Shown here: one piece after another, positions 1 through 12,100 of the stretch
How positions within the stretch are numbered: the stretch's first letter is position 1
How the letters are laid out: each line of letters opens with the position of its first letter
Origin: Volvox africanus
Lineage: Eukaryota > Chlorophyta > Chlorophyceae > Chlamydomonadales > Volvocaceae
Reading direction: 5' to 3'
Assembly (NCBI GenBank): GCA_030268105.1
Contig: BSDZ01000078.1
Span: forward strand, 6,705,501 to 6,769,500
DNA: 64,000 nucleotides
Program-made: the position numbers and the translations under genes
Notes under the pieces: generated by a model
Database searches by the model: none
What the model was told of the DNA's origin: nothing
What the model saw: only the letters and a program-made list of their open reading frames with translations

Positions 1-2578
1 CGTCGCATTTCTACAAGCTCTCGAGTCTTCTTCAAGCAGGTCAAAAGCCTTTCGCCTCAGAGGTGCGTCTTTCGGTAGAAGGTACTTGCATCTCCGTCTC
101 TTTGTCCAGAGCCCTTGCCAAGGTCACGACTTCCGTACGAATTGGTGTATGAGACTCGTGATGTTGTTGTTATGTATTTCATCGTTTGATGATTGTTTTG
201 GCGCTAGTTTCCATTCGGCGGGGTTCGACGGTTGTGTAATGACGCCATGCGCTGTATGTTTGTGTCTGCGTTCCTTTCCAGACGCTGACACTTCCCCAAG
301 TCACCAGGTGATACCGATTCATCAGGAGATGTCGTGCCCCAAGCGCTTGATCAAGGTGCGCATCCGAACGCGGAGTTTATCTTTTGCCTCGCCCCCGCGC
401 CTTTTTGCATATCGCATATTTTGTGTCTCTGGAACAAACGAAGTCCAACGGAGCCCACACACATGCATGGACATGCGCAGGTGGTCGTCACCGATGCCAT
501 TGGGCGCGCGGCCGATACGGTGAAGTGGCTTCATCTTCAGCGCACGACTCGCTGCACGCGGCGACACCTTATCGAGGCGCTGGTCCCGCAGCTGGCGCCA
601 GCGTTCGCTCCCTTGAACGAGCGCCTGCACCTTCTTTATACCTCCAAGTACCACCATGGAGAACAAATCCATGTGGTTCCTTCCGAGGTATGTGGCTCCG
701 CTCGGTCTGGGGCGTGGGCTATATATGTCGTGATCTGTTAGGTAGAGGCATGCTTGCTGGACCCACGCTTTGTGCATGTCCCTGTGTGGCCCCGCGTCTC
801 TCAGTTTTGTCCACTGCTGCCGTCCGTCAGCGCCCCGTTGGCTTAACTACTGTCGTCTGCCGGACCTGTGCTCTGGTGTATATCTGCCTCCTAACCTGAC
901 CTCATCGATCGGGGTCGTGATGCATGAGGTAGGCCTGATGACTGATATTACTTGCCACTTGACTTGTTACACACTTCTTACAGGTGCCCCTCGACGACAG
1001 CTTCTTCGCAAATTGCCACGATTTCGGCAGCTACCCGACTCTCTTCCTGTTCCGGACGGTTCGTCACCCGCAGTAAGTGCGTGCATGAGCAGCAGCTTCT
1101 CACCCCCGACATCATGCACTTATGGATACACATGTTCTTGCACGCGTTCTTGGTTCGTTCTATTGACCAGCAGCAGGCGTGTGCTCGGTGGCCTCATTCC
1201 TGCCGCGTTGTGTTGTGTCGTAAACCTGGACCTGAACCTGACCCCTATTGAATGCAAGTGCGCCTTCGTATTCGTCCTTGCCATACGCAGGCTGGACAAG
1301 CTCGGCGGAATGAACGCGGCTACTGACGAGCCCCAGTACTGGCACGAGCACCCCGAGGGCGGACCTGTGCCGGCCTACGCAGTGGCGGAGGTCCGGCTGC
1401 TGTCCAGGCAGTCTGAGACGCGTTGGCTCAAAGCTGGTCGGCGGTTCTTGTCCGAGATTCGCCTGGGAGTGCCCGTGATGGTGCCACTGCTCATGGACCA
1501 AGCCACGGGCAGTCTTATCGCGACGGACACGTTTTGTGGCCTGACGGTAAGTTGTTGTCGTGAGCTGTTCAGTGTTGGTGGTGGGGATGCATGTGCAGGC
1601 TGTGTGTGGCTCTTATCTGCTTTCAACAGCCGAAGGGCGGTGGGGTGGGATCTAGCATGTAAGCCCTGCTGCCGGGACCGGGACCTTCCTAGTATATCCG
1701 ATACCTTCCTACATGCGCTTGCTTACGATTGCATGCCTGTCAACTAGTCGTTTATACACACTGTTTTTCTTTAAACGTTAGCGCTCAGCTTAGGTCCTTG
1801 TTTGTTATACGGCAACAACCGGCCTAGCTAGGTAGGTAGGAACATTGTATCGGTAGAGGTCACATCATGTACATTTTCCATGCCACGCCGAGGTATTTAT
1901 TGACAGTTTTGCCGCCCGTTCCTTTCGATCCGCAGCCCTATAGGACGCAGGTGGGTATGCCCGTGGGGAACGCGCCTCTCTCGGAGCGCCTTTCTTCGGT
2001 GTTCATGCGATTCCGGAGCTACGAAACGTACGGCAAGTGGCCGTCCTGCGAGCAGACCGTGGAGGACGCACTGCGGTGGATTGACTACGAGACGCAAGTG
2101 CCCCGCCTGACTGCCATCCTGAGATACGTGAGTGTATGTGACGCGTGAGGCAGGGCCTGGGGCTGTATGGCGGGCGCTGGGTGATTTTTTTTCGTGTAAC
2201 CACCCACGTGAGTACGTGGGTGGTTACTGTGTGCCTGTGTTTTGTCTTTTGTCTTTCGCTGCTGTTCGTCCCGTGTAATCAAGGCCACTGATGTCGTGCG
2301 TACGTTCCCGTCCTGCCTATTCTTTCATGCAGAGCACCGCCAACGGGCTGTATCAGCAGACGACTGAGAGTTTCTGGTCGAGGCTCACGCTGGTCAACGA
2401 GCCATCCGAGTCCCAGGTGGTGGCGGTGTTGGAGCCGGCGCCTGTCTCTTCCCGAAAGCGACGGCTGGAGACAGGTGGTGAGGAGCAGGCAGCAGAAGCG
2501 CAGCACAAGAAGGCAAGAAGCTTACCCGGCAGCCAACGGTCTTGGTTCCTGCGCTGCCTCAGATATAAATCAGCGTAG
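1..2578 (+). CDS. 3' part of an unrecognised multi-exon gene (5' end outside window)
   Basis: Seven exons are visible: <1-62, 282-355, 481-687, 984-1072, 1291-1546, 1936-2127 and 2333-2578. They end at a TAG. Donors are GTGCGT, GTGCGC, GTATGT, GTAAGT, GTAAGT and GTGAGT; every acceptor is CAG, and phases agree at all six introns. About 370 residues lie in the window. The fragment has no membrane segment that I can see. The middle holds aromatic and charged stretches (YWHEHPEGG, SYETYGKW). The C-terminal exon is hydrophilic and ends in a basic cluster, SSRKRR, followed by AQHKKAR, which could be a nuclear localisation signal. I do not recognise the family and assign no function. Consistent splicing and codon bias make it a real gene; the start codon and length are unknown. 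A 34-bp stretch of exon 5 recurs at 4107-4140. Confidence 0.75.
2196..2227. repeat. perfect 14-bp inverted repeat with 4-nt loop, inside intron 6 of the first gene
   Basis: The arms GTAACCACCCACGT (2196-2209) and ACGTGGGTGGTTAC (2214-2227) are exact reverse complements around GAGT. The element lies in the last intron, about 100 bases before the acceptor, and would form a strong hairpin in the pre-mRNA. Function is unknown; it may be part of a small inverted-repeat element. Confidence 0.85.
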
Positions 2579-3939
2579 ATCATGCCCGCAGTGCTCAGTG
2601 ATCCCGGTTGACGTGGGCGGAGGTTTTGATGGAGCAGGCGGCGGGCTCCTGGCTAGCTGTGTTGGTGTCGCTCGTGGCTGTTGTTCCGTGAACTGGCTGG
2701 GGCCGCTGTGTTTCGACGGATAGCGGTGTTTGTCATACGAACTAGATTGACGTGCATCATAGAGATGTTGATGCCAGGGGGTGTTCACCAGGAGGGGTAC
2801 AGCGGCATGCCGCTCTTGTCCCGTTTGTTGTGCGGGGCGAGGGCAGGGGGACCTGGAATTGTCACACGCACGGCATGTGTATGTGTTTGGGGGGGGCTGG
2901 CGTGGCTTCTTAAGGGGGTCTGCAAAGCAGCGCTGCGTGCACGTTCTGAAGTTTTGCACGTCAGCTAACATAGCCAACGTTAAAATAGCGATACTGTCCT
3001 TAGTAGCAATATTATCCGGCCTTATCCGCAAGGGCTTCCAGAGGGCCCGAAGTCCTAATTAGCTGTGGGCCCCGAATGTTTAGGCAACCGTAAAGGGCAA
3101 CGGTAAAGTTATGGGTCGGTGGGTCTAGTCTGTGTTATATACCTGTGGGAAGTACTGCACGAGTTCTCTGTGATGCAGATTGGGGCTGCACACTACGGAG
3201 AAGGCGGTGGTGGCGATCGCCATGGCTTGTGTGGCCCCCACCTGGCGACACCTGGGCTGTGCTTCCGTGCGCAGGGACTGGTAGCCGCCATGGGGGATGT
3301 GTGCTTGCTTGCTGGCATCCCCAAACTTGTAAACCACAAATCTTACTCAGCGAGAAGATGTCCCGCGAACTGAGGCGATGTTACGCATGTAGTAGTATTA
3401 CGATTGGTACATGCTACAGCTCTCGGTGAGGCCTCAGCTGCCGTGTAACAGGGCGAATGGCGCAGAAGCGCCAGAAAGAGCGAAACTGACTTGTCGTAAT
3501 TTGGCTTTTAGGACAAATAACTTAATCGCGTAATAATAGATTAGTTATCATAGATCTAATACATATAACTTGGTTGAGTTGCATGGAACCACTTACATGC
3601 GAGCATTCGTACAACGGTGTCAGTTGTAGAATGCGCGCCAGTTTTGAATAGACGTAAGGCCCCCTTAGGTGCCAGGCAGCGCTATTTAAGGCGCCCGGAT
3701 AGTTGAGACCGACACTTCCAATTACACTTCCTCTTCACTTGTAAATAACTCACTACAATGTAAACTACGAGGAGTCACCCTTGCACCATGTGCCCTACGG
3801 CACAATTGCTCGGAACTCGCCAATATAGCTACACCTACCAGCTAGGCGACCCCTCTGTTACATGCCGCCTGTTTGCCATTCCACAAGCCCTGGGCCCCCC
3901 GGCACTATGTATGAACATCACACACGCAAGTGAAGAACG
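2579..3939. other. spacer / probable 3' UTR, no gene seen
   Basis: This stretch follows the stop of the first gene. Its open frames lack plausible splice partners and protein-like composition. A TGTAA motif at 3328-3332 could serve as a distant polyadenylation signal for the upstream gene. Nothing else is supportable. Confidence 0.5.
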
Positions 3940-4075
3940 CACAGCCAGGCACACGCACAGGCAAATCCACACACACGCACCTATCCCCCCTTCAACACAG
4001 ACCTGGACACGCACCTACACGCACACACACAAACACACGCACAAAAGGTACATACACACCCAACATATCTCAGAA
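3940..4075. repeat. CA-rich simple-sequence tract
   Basis: The + strand is dominated by CACACA and ACACGC runs with little G. It gives artefactual His/Thr-rich open frames. It is low-complexity DNA and not a coding signal. Confidence 0.7.
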
Positions 4076-4106
4076 GCGCTACTTGAGCCCTTGGATAAGG
4101 CACACA

Positions 4107-4640
4107 CTACTGACGAGCCCCAGTACTGGCACGAGCACCCTGGTCAAAAGCACTTCGCCTCATCGGGGGATTGTAATGGGGGATCTGTCACCCCGGCATC
4201 ACACGCTATTGCACCCTGTGTTACAGCACTCCTTCATCTGCGCCTTGTCGTACTGCAAGCGACAATTTATCCCCAAGGGCGGGAAGACCCCGGTGCTTAT
4301 CAACACCTTCATTTCGGGTATAGTCGTTTCTATCCGTCCTTCGTCAACAGGTAGAGTGCTACGGTTATGGTGTGATGCTGAGTATGATATGATGCCCAAT
4401 GAGTGCCTTGACTAAACCCTTACATATGGTCACGAGCAAAATGCAAAAAACATGCAGAATGTGTCATGCTATTAATTCTTTTTACATTTTGCCCATATAT
4501 ATACAGTATGGTATTATGGGGTACTGTTCAGGATGGACAGTGTATGGTCATCCCCCGATTGGCCTTTGCTCAGGCGGATATAACAGAGATGCATTATACA
4601 GGACGCAAGTAGGGCATGATATTGCTTGGAGGTGTTCGTG
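4107..4640 (+). pseudogene. decayed partial relic related to the first gene
   Basis: Positions 4107-4140 match 1320-1353 (start of exon 5 of the first gene) over 34 identical bases and encode the same peptide, TDEPQYWHEHP. Immediately after, 4142-4162 resembles 39-59 of the first gene (19 of 21 bases). Further on, near 4597-4616, LYRTQVG resembles PYRTQVG at the start of exon 6. A possible exon lies between, with acceptor TTACAG near 4220 and donor GTATAG near 4317, encoding a CKRQFIPKGGK-like stretch. No continuous gene model can be built, so I read this as a broken, rearranged copy. A shared repeat exonised in gene 1 is the alternative. Confidence 0.4.
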
Positions 4641-7003
4641 TCATTACAAATATTTCGTGGTTTGTTTGTAAATAGCAGGGAGTGGGATGGGAATGCTTCA
4701 CGATACCCCTGATGATATCCACTGTGGACTCATAATGAGTGTGATTTCACAGTGATGATCTCTTTGCTTATCCAAATGGCGAGAGCTCGTTGTGGGCGAT
4801 GCGACTTTACCTTGCCACGGAGGTGTGTTTGCCTGCAAGCATAGCTGTACTACGTGGGAAGTGGCCATCCCTGGAGGGCTGAATTGGGTGCTTGCCATCC
4901 ATTGAATGTGCTAATGAACAGGAGAGTTATGTGACCGGCTACATACAATAGCAATACAATACCCTATAGGTGCAATCGACCATGGACAATGCAGCAAACT
5001 GTATGTATGTAAGGATGCACACCAGTTGCCATAGGTGTGCAACAGCTATCTGTTGGAGTTTGCTCAATGGAGTTCACTCCAAAAAGTACCTCCAAGATCC
5101 GGAAACCCATCGCAGGAATTTGCTCGGCCGCAATGTAGGCAGGGGCAGCAGACCACCCGAAGGGCTATAGCGCTAAGTTATTAGTCCAACGAACCTGTTC
5201 AGCTGAGTCAGCTTCTGTTTGCTTCTTCGTTGAATCCCTCCGAGAACGGCCCCCTTAAGCGTTAATGTCCCCATCTGCAGAGTGTACTTTAAGTCATTTA
5301 TTGGGACCTCATTTATTAGGTTTTGCATGTTGGAAGGATCCTACAATGTGGACTTAAGCGTGATATATGGAAGCTATATAGAGGGATTAAGTGTTCTTGC
5401 CCCTATGTGGCCGCAGATGGAGCTGGTCTGGGAGGTCCGTAATCCCAGTAGACCCCCCTCATTTCCATGTGCCCGCTTGGGCTGAGATGACAACAGATGA
5501 AAAATAGACCGCCTTCAATTGATCATATAAGAGATATAGTTCAGAAAACGCGTCTCGGCTGCTGTCTTTGTCTCTGCGGAGGAGATTTAAAATGAGAACT
5601 TCTGAGCGGGGTCCGAACTGCTCGCCTTAGAGCGGCCTGCAGCTTTCCTAAAGAATAAATAAATAAATAAACCTTCCCAACTTAATATGTTAATTGTAAC
5701 ATGCTAAGACTAATTCAAGTGTCTGAGACAGCTTGAGCTACGCGTCCAGCTAAAATTTCGAGAGCAAAGAGGTCGCATATAGCTGTCGGGCAACGTCCAC
5801 ATCCTCGCTGTTCGATGAGCCGAAAACATGAGTCTTCTTAAAATACAACAGCCTTCATAAATTTTGAACAGAACGAAGGGATCGTAAGCCGAATTTTTGA
5901 CAGTTAGGCCCCCTAACGGTTTTTAACGGTGGAGTTGCATACTCCTCACCCCTGGCCGGGAGCGAGAAGCGACATAATCCCGGGCCACAGGCTAAGGAGG
6001 ATGAACAGCATGCCAAAGGCGTGCGGATATCCGTACAGAACTGTGGTAATTTGGAGTTGCGATGGCCCCTGGCTCCAAGAGGCCGTGTGGACGCAATTAT
6101 GGGCGTTGATAACCAACACGGACTCGCACACGTATTTGACTGCATTCATGTGCAGGTGCGGTAGAGCTACCTCGAAGTATCAAGGTGCGATTAAAAATAA
6201 ATGCCCCGGCCAATCCAAAATATACCAGATGAGGTACGCTTTAAATAGTCCCCATGGTGAAGCACTGAGACAACTGCTTCCACGTTAACCCCTTTTCACC
6301 TGCAGAGACTGAACGCTTGCCATCACATTAAACTTAAGAACGGTACCTGTTGGTTGGTCTGGTTTCGTAACTGGAAATTTTCCATTTCGTAACTGGAAAT
6401 GGGTTTGTGCGCTTGCCTGTCGCACGATGAAGTACGAGGTTCTAACCCTCACGGCTCGTACGTGTTTGGCTTGGAAGGTGAAATGGCATTCTTCCCATGA
6501 CGTGGATTGCGTTGATTAATGAGGCTAGATAGACCGTCGTGTCCCGTTAGCGCATCATGTTACAGTCAAGCAACCAGAGATAGGAAGGACTCCTGCCGTG
6601 CAGCTGGTATTCCGACAAAAGGCCCATCACAAAACGACAACCTCAGCACGAAGGTCTGACCGTACGAGTTAATCTTTCACAACATCCCGAGTAGGCACCT
6701 ACCAAAATCTAGGTTCATTTTCGTTAAGTTCCATCTGTTGCTTGTTGCGGTACCTTGGCCGCAGGCAGGGCAGGCATAACCAGAGCCGGCTCTGGATGTA
6801 ACTGTTGTTGCTGTTCACGAATTTTGGTTTGAAGAAACTTCAGAGCGTGTTCAACCTTAGGTTTTCACGCAAGGCAGGGATCGCTTGTGCGGCTAAGTCT
6901 TGGCCAAATCAAACGCCGCAAAACGTAATATAGGGGACCGATCTTGACACACACACACAGATATAATAGACCAATCTATCATATTCTTATTGCGCGCAAC
7001 AAC
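4641..7003. other. AT-richer intergenic region, no gene seen
   Basis: There are only short shadow frames and simple AT tracts (AATAAATAAATAAA near 5655). A 16-base direct repeat, TTTCGTAACTGGAAAT, occurs twice in tandem around 6363-6400, separated by a short TTTCC stretch. The part close to 7003 should hold the promoter and 5' UTR of the EF-hand gene, but no box is distinctive. Confidence 0.5.
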
Positions 7004-7979
7004 ATGGGACAGGTCAGGAGGACTAGGTATGCCACGGATTTGCGTATCTGGAGAATGCTAAATCGAAGCCCTCAAATTGCAGGCGGCAAGTGGAGGGCTT
7101 ACACAAGGAGACGTGGACGAGGTTATCGCCGCATCAAAGGGTGTATGTAGGTTGACGTACAGAGAGGGCTTTGGGTTTTGCATCCCAACGCTCGCTCCAG
7201 CCCCTAAAACATTGCATGGTTATTTGATGTTATACAGTCAACCAAGCAGAGATTGAGTCCCTATATAAGCGTTTCCGTGCTTTGGACCGGGGACATAAGG
7301 GATACATATCCCCAGAGGAGTTTCTAAGCATTCCCGAGCTTAGCATCAACCCCGTTGCGCAACGATTGGTCCGCTGCTGCGAGTGTCCAAATTTTACAAC
7401 GTTTGTGAAGATGGTAGCGCCGTTCAGTCCACGTGCCTCACGCGAGGACAAGCTTGTCTTCATGTTCACGGTGTACGATGTGGACGGCGACGGTGAGCGA
7501 AGGGGCAAATAGGCTTCATATGTGGCAAACTTCGATCAGGGGAATCAGCGCCAGGTATTCGCTTTGCAGTTAGACCAGCTATGAGCCAAAGGGTTTGGTA
7601 ACCACCAGCTGTTGCCAGGCAGTACAAGGTATGCACACTATACCGTGTGCTCAGTGAAAGAGATAGCGCGGTTCTATCCTGACGTTTCGTCAAGAAAGGC
7701 ATCATCAGCCTATTCGTGTTTAGAGTTATGTCGCACCCCATTGCCCCCATTGGGCGCTCTCCCCGTTTTCCTCCAGGCTTCATTTCTCGGGAGGACATGA
7801 GCATGATGCTCAAGCAGCTGGCGGGAAGCAGCCTGAGCGAGGAAGACCGGCAGGACATCATTAGCCGGGTATTGGAGCAGGCGGGCGGGGCGGAGCGATT
7901 GGACTTCGCGGCGTTCAAGTCTGCACTGAGCAGCGCGGACTTAGGGAATATGGTAGTGGAGGTTCCGGTTGACTTGTAG
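7004..7979 (+). CDS. calcineurin B / CHP-like EF-hand protein, N-myristoylation motif
   Basis: Four exons, 7004-7012, 7083-7140, 7238-7492 and 7777-7979, give 174 residues with consistent phases. Exon 1 codes only for MGQ; splicing creates MGQAASGG, an N-myristoylation consensus (Gly2, Ser6). The body follows the calcineurin B / calcineurin-B-homologous-protein pattern: IESLYKRFRALD, then FLSIPELSINPVAQRL, then a central FMFTVYDVDGDG. EF-hand 1 (residues 39-50, DRGHKGYISPEE) is degenerate at positions 3 and 5. EF-hand 2 is lost. EF-hand 3 (103-114, DVDGDGFISRED) keeps the Ca-binding Asp residues but has Asp at position 12. EF-hand 4 is degenerate. Family members are membrane-tethered Ca2+ sensors that regulate the phosphatase calcineurin A or Na+/H+ exchangers; which partner applies here is not visible. 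Donor GTCAGG after exon 1 is non-canonical in its tail. Confidence 0.85.
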
Positions 7980-8063
7980 GTCATATGATATCACACGAAC
8001 GGATTGTTTCAACTTGCTGGTCTCTCGGAGGACACCCTCTGTGTTCGACTACTAGAGGCTATT

Positions 8064-8068
8064 TGTAA
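8064..8068 (+). terminator. putative poly(A) signal TGTAA
   Basis: TGTAA is the usual polyadenylation signal of volvocine algae. It lies 85 bases after the stop of the EF-hand gene. Confidence 0.4.
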
Positions 8069-8974
8069 GAGTAGTGTGGGTGTCATGAAGTTCTTGAGGC
8101 TAGGGCACAAGCCGCCGGCGTTGCGTTTCCCGCAAAACCTTTGTGGCTGCTTCAAAGCCAGCTATGTCTTATCCAGGTTGTGAGTGACGCTTGCCATAGC
8201 TGGCTGAGGCGATTGATTTCTTGTTACGGCTCTGGAATGCAACGGCCTTTCGACGCTTCACGATATGCCAGCTCGTCAAGGTGTCGTGGGGTCAGTCACA
8301 GCAGCCATCTGAGGCGGCATGCGTTCGCAAGGATAATGCTGCCATACCGGCACATGCAAACAGCTAAAGAGCCAGGCAGGGAGAGGGCTCCAGTCCTTAA
8401 GTACGCACGAGTAGGGTGCCATGTGATACAAATCTGTGATATCGGCGGATTAGATGGTGGTTCGGTCGGGCTGAGGGTAGCTGGTTGATAGCTGGATGAT
8501 AGGGTACCCGTTTGGTGTGATTTTGCAGTCACAGGTGTCTTGTCGCGGCAGCAGGTTGCTGCTTTGGTTGGCCAGCGTAACCCGTCAGTGGCATGCTATG
8601 CTCCATTGCCTTCATGAGAGAGGTGGTTGTAATGTGAGTGCTCTTGAAATGCACCAAGGCCCCTGCACCAAGCAGCATATCCTACATGTCCGCAACTGAC
8701 GAGACATGGAATGGCCAGCGGCCCCAGAGGCCTGCCAGTGTCTACCATGGCTGCACGCCGTCGGGCTCCGTACAGGAAATCTCGACTCTAACATGCAGAA
8801 ATGTTCTCGGCACATAGCAGGGTAATGTGTATACCAGTTTTTTTTGTTATGTATGTCATACTCGCTTATACGTGCTCCGTTCCGTATGGGGGATCTGGGC
8901 GGTGACAAACCCTTGGACAAGATACGGCCGTTACTCGTGAAAGATGACGGTCCAATGTCTTCAGGCTTTAGAGC
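8069..8974. other. convergent intergenic region, no gene seen
   Basis: This lies between the 3' end of the EF-hand gene (+) and that of the dihydrouridine synthase gene (-). Open frames here are short and lack splice context. Confidence 0.5.
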
Positions 8975-8991
8975 TTACAGGTTATATTACA
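8975..8991 (-). terminator. two putative poly(A) signals (TGTAA) for the DusA-like gene
   Basis: TTACA on the + strand at 8975-8979 and 8987-8991 reads TGTAA on the minus strand. The sites are about 170-185 bases beyond the stop of the DusA-like gene. Confidence 0.4.
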
Positions 8992-9160
8992 TTGCCTGAG
9001 GCGTCGTCAGCGGCATGAAGCGATAAGTCGGCGAGATGGTGTAATGCTACTAGCACACAACACATCCCCGCTGCTGCTGCCATTCACGGCTTGCCCTCCC
9101 CCCGCCCCTGGTGCCCTTCCTTGGGGAACTCCACTCTATCCCCGTTCACCGAGGTCGCCA

Positions 9161-12100
9161 CTACGACTGTTCGGCCAGAATCCCTATTACACCGCTCTCA
9201 CCAGCCGTCCGCGGCCCGGTCCACGCACTGATTCCCGCATCGCCTCGCACCCTGGCCAAAGCCACGATCTCTGTCTCGGCACCACCCGCTTCATATGAAC
9301 CGTTTGTAACCACCACATCCGTCTCAGGGTCCAGGAGCTCCCCTTCCGTTTGCTCCATGCAGCCCATCGGAGTGCCCACCTCCCCTATCCCCAATCGCCT
9401 TTCTGCTGTACCGTCAGTCTCTTCCGAATTTTGTTGCTGCTGCTGCTGCTCCAAGAAACAACCATTACCAGCAACAGTGTCCGGCTCCGGAACCGCAGCA
9501 CATCCTTGGTGGACTGGCGCGTCGGAAACCAGAGCGGTGGCGGCACCACCCTCTCGCCGGGGCTTGCTGCCCGGCAGCGACTGGTTCTGCCCCGCGCGGC
9601 TGGTGTGTGCGGGCAACTGCGTGTCCAGCTCGAAGGGCGGGAGTGCAGCAAGGTCCGGCTGCCGCGGCTTCGCATCCAGTACGTGGTCGGGGATGTGGTG
9701 CAGGGAGCGGTCCAGAACCTCACCTGTGACACGTCGATGTAGGCCCCATCATGTAATGCAAACGTACCAGTAAGAAATCGACCATCGGGATATGCAATCC
9801 TTAAGCATCCACAACCAGCCCAAGCCGCGTCCAGAACCGTCTAGTTCCAAAGCCCTCCCCTATGCTGTTAGTGGTATTGCATGTGGCTACGTGGCCACCG
9901 CCTAGCTGTCCTCTGAACATTTCCAGGTGCCACCCACCAAAGCTGCTGGGACCCGACCGGAGCAGCTCGTCCACCGTATTTTTCCAGCGCTTGCAGCCGG
10001 GCTCCCCGTGGAACAGGTTGAGCAGGGGCTTCATGAGGGTTCGGATGGACGGGTCGGCGTGGCCGTCGGGCTTGATGGCCCACCTGCTTGCATGTGTAGC
10101 AGATGCAGGGAACCGGAAAGCGACTGCGATCAAGTACCACACTAAAGGAGGAACCCGTAGGGCGACAGACGTAATGAGGCCTGCAATCATAGGATCTGTC
10201 ACAGCTTGGGATTGGTCTTATCGCAAATGTTGGCTAACGTCCAGCCGGCTAAGTTTATGGGTAAACGCATCGGCACTGCGTATGCCAACAAAGATGCATA
10301 TCAATGAGGTAGAGAGATATATGGGTTGAGAATTAGCCACTTGGACCTGATGACCACCGTCCCCGTTTGCCATCATGCGATTAAGGACACGTCCCTTTAA
10401 GAGGGAGCCTGGCGGGGAAAAGGTATAACCCATCAGGCAGGAAAATCGCAACAAAAGTACCGCATGCCAAACAAACACGTACCTGCCGACCATGGACTCA
10501 GCGTACTGCCGATAGCGTTCAATGACCCACCGCCGTGACGGTGCAGGGTTATCCAGTTCACCGTACACTGCGCGATCGGCATCTGCAAGGCAACCCCATG
10601 GGTCGTTGTACGCCGCACGGCCGATCATGACGCCCTCAATGCCCCCGCCATTATCGGAGCAGAATTGCCCCGGTCCCTCTCCGCCCTTGGTGGTGGCGTT
10701 GCGTGTCCGGTCCGCGACCCCGCGGCCGCTGCCACTGGTGTCGACGCCCACGCCATCAGGCAACCCACACACGGCAGCAGCGGCGGCGCGGGGATCCGAT
10801 GGCGGCAGCACAGGCCGTGTGTATGGCACGGATGGATGCGCCGTCAGTATAGCCGAGCGAGCCTCATGGCAATTCAGAAGGCCGCCATTAAGGGAGAACT
10901 GGCGGGCGGACACGAATGGACACACCGAAATCTCACCGGAATCGCAGCGGAATCACCGGCACACGGGATACTCGCGGGAGTGCAAATATCGCTAGGCAGA
11001 CCCTTGTGTGTAGAGCCTTATATGTAATCCGGCCCGTGCGCACATTCCCCCACCATCCCCTGTACATGTAAGAACTGATGTCGCAGAAAAGTACGCTGGT
11101 CGTATGATGTTTTGCCATCGCAGGACCGTATCAGAACTACTAAATTTTCAGGTATAACCCCTTGATCTTTCCATTTAGAGTTTAGAGTATTCAGGTTAGG
11201 TGGGTAGGGTGACCAAACCATGGATGGGGACCGTGATCATTCCATGCGATAAGAAATAGAAACGTTGCCTGATGATGGCCGGGTACTTGGGCGCTGGTTT
11301 GTAGAGGTTCATGATGAACTCGGATTAGATGAGTCCGAAGTAAAAATGGAAGACCTCTCGGAAAGATCACTGTAAGAGCACTGTATGCTGAGGCAATGCT
11401 GTAAGCCGATGTCCTAAAAGCCATTTCTTTTCGTCGCTTACCTAGCCATACGCCCTGCACCTACTGCCACCCGCCTAGGCCTACCTGCAGGTGCGGGAAG
11501 TCCCTGGCTAGCGCCCAGGCCCACTGGTGGCGCAGGGGCGGAACAGTGCGATTCTGATGCGGGGAGAGGCCCTGCAGGGCCCCAAACGGAAGGGGGAACG
11601 TTATATGGGGAAATCACAACCAGGGAATGAAAACGGGCGGCGCGCGGGGCGGGGTGTAGACACTGCAAGTTCCATGATATTCCCGGGGTGCAGCGCCAGA
11701 GCTTAAGGTGCAATGCAATCCCTTTGACTGCTCCATCGACCGGTCCAAAGTCGACAGCGACGGGAGCAGCGGCAGCGAAGGTTTGTGTGGTCAGCGGGAT
11801 GTACAAAGCAATCGAGGGACTCAAATTTGATGCCCGTCACAACAACAACAACACCAGAGCCCATCGGCCCCGGACACCTCCGATGCTGTGCACTGCAGCG
11901 TCAAGCTCTGTCTTTCCAGGTAACTCCGTTGCCGCGAGTGGTACGAGCGGACCGGGACCCATCACTCGCTCGTGGTTTTAATCTAAGTGCCTCGATTCCT
12001 ATGATGTCCTGCCAGCCCCAGTTCCCGTCTCCCTCCATTCCATTTCCTGCCTGCCTGACCACATCAATGAAAGCCCATGAAACGACCCTCCGCGAACTAA

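Noticed and set aside
3788..4415. His/Thr-rich proteins of 160-190 residues
   Set aside because: Most of the length is a CA-rich simple repeat; only the short relic of the first gene inside it is meaningful.
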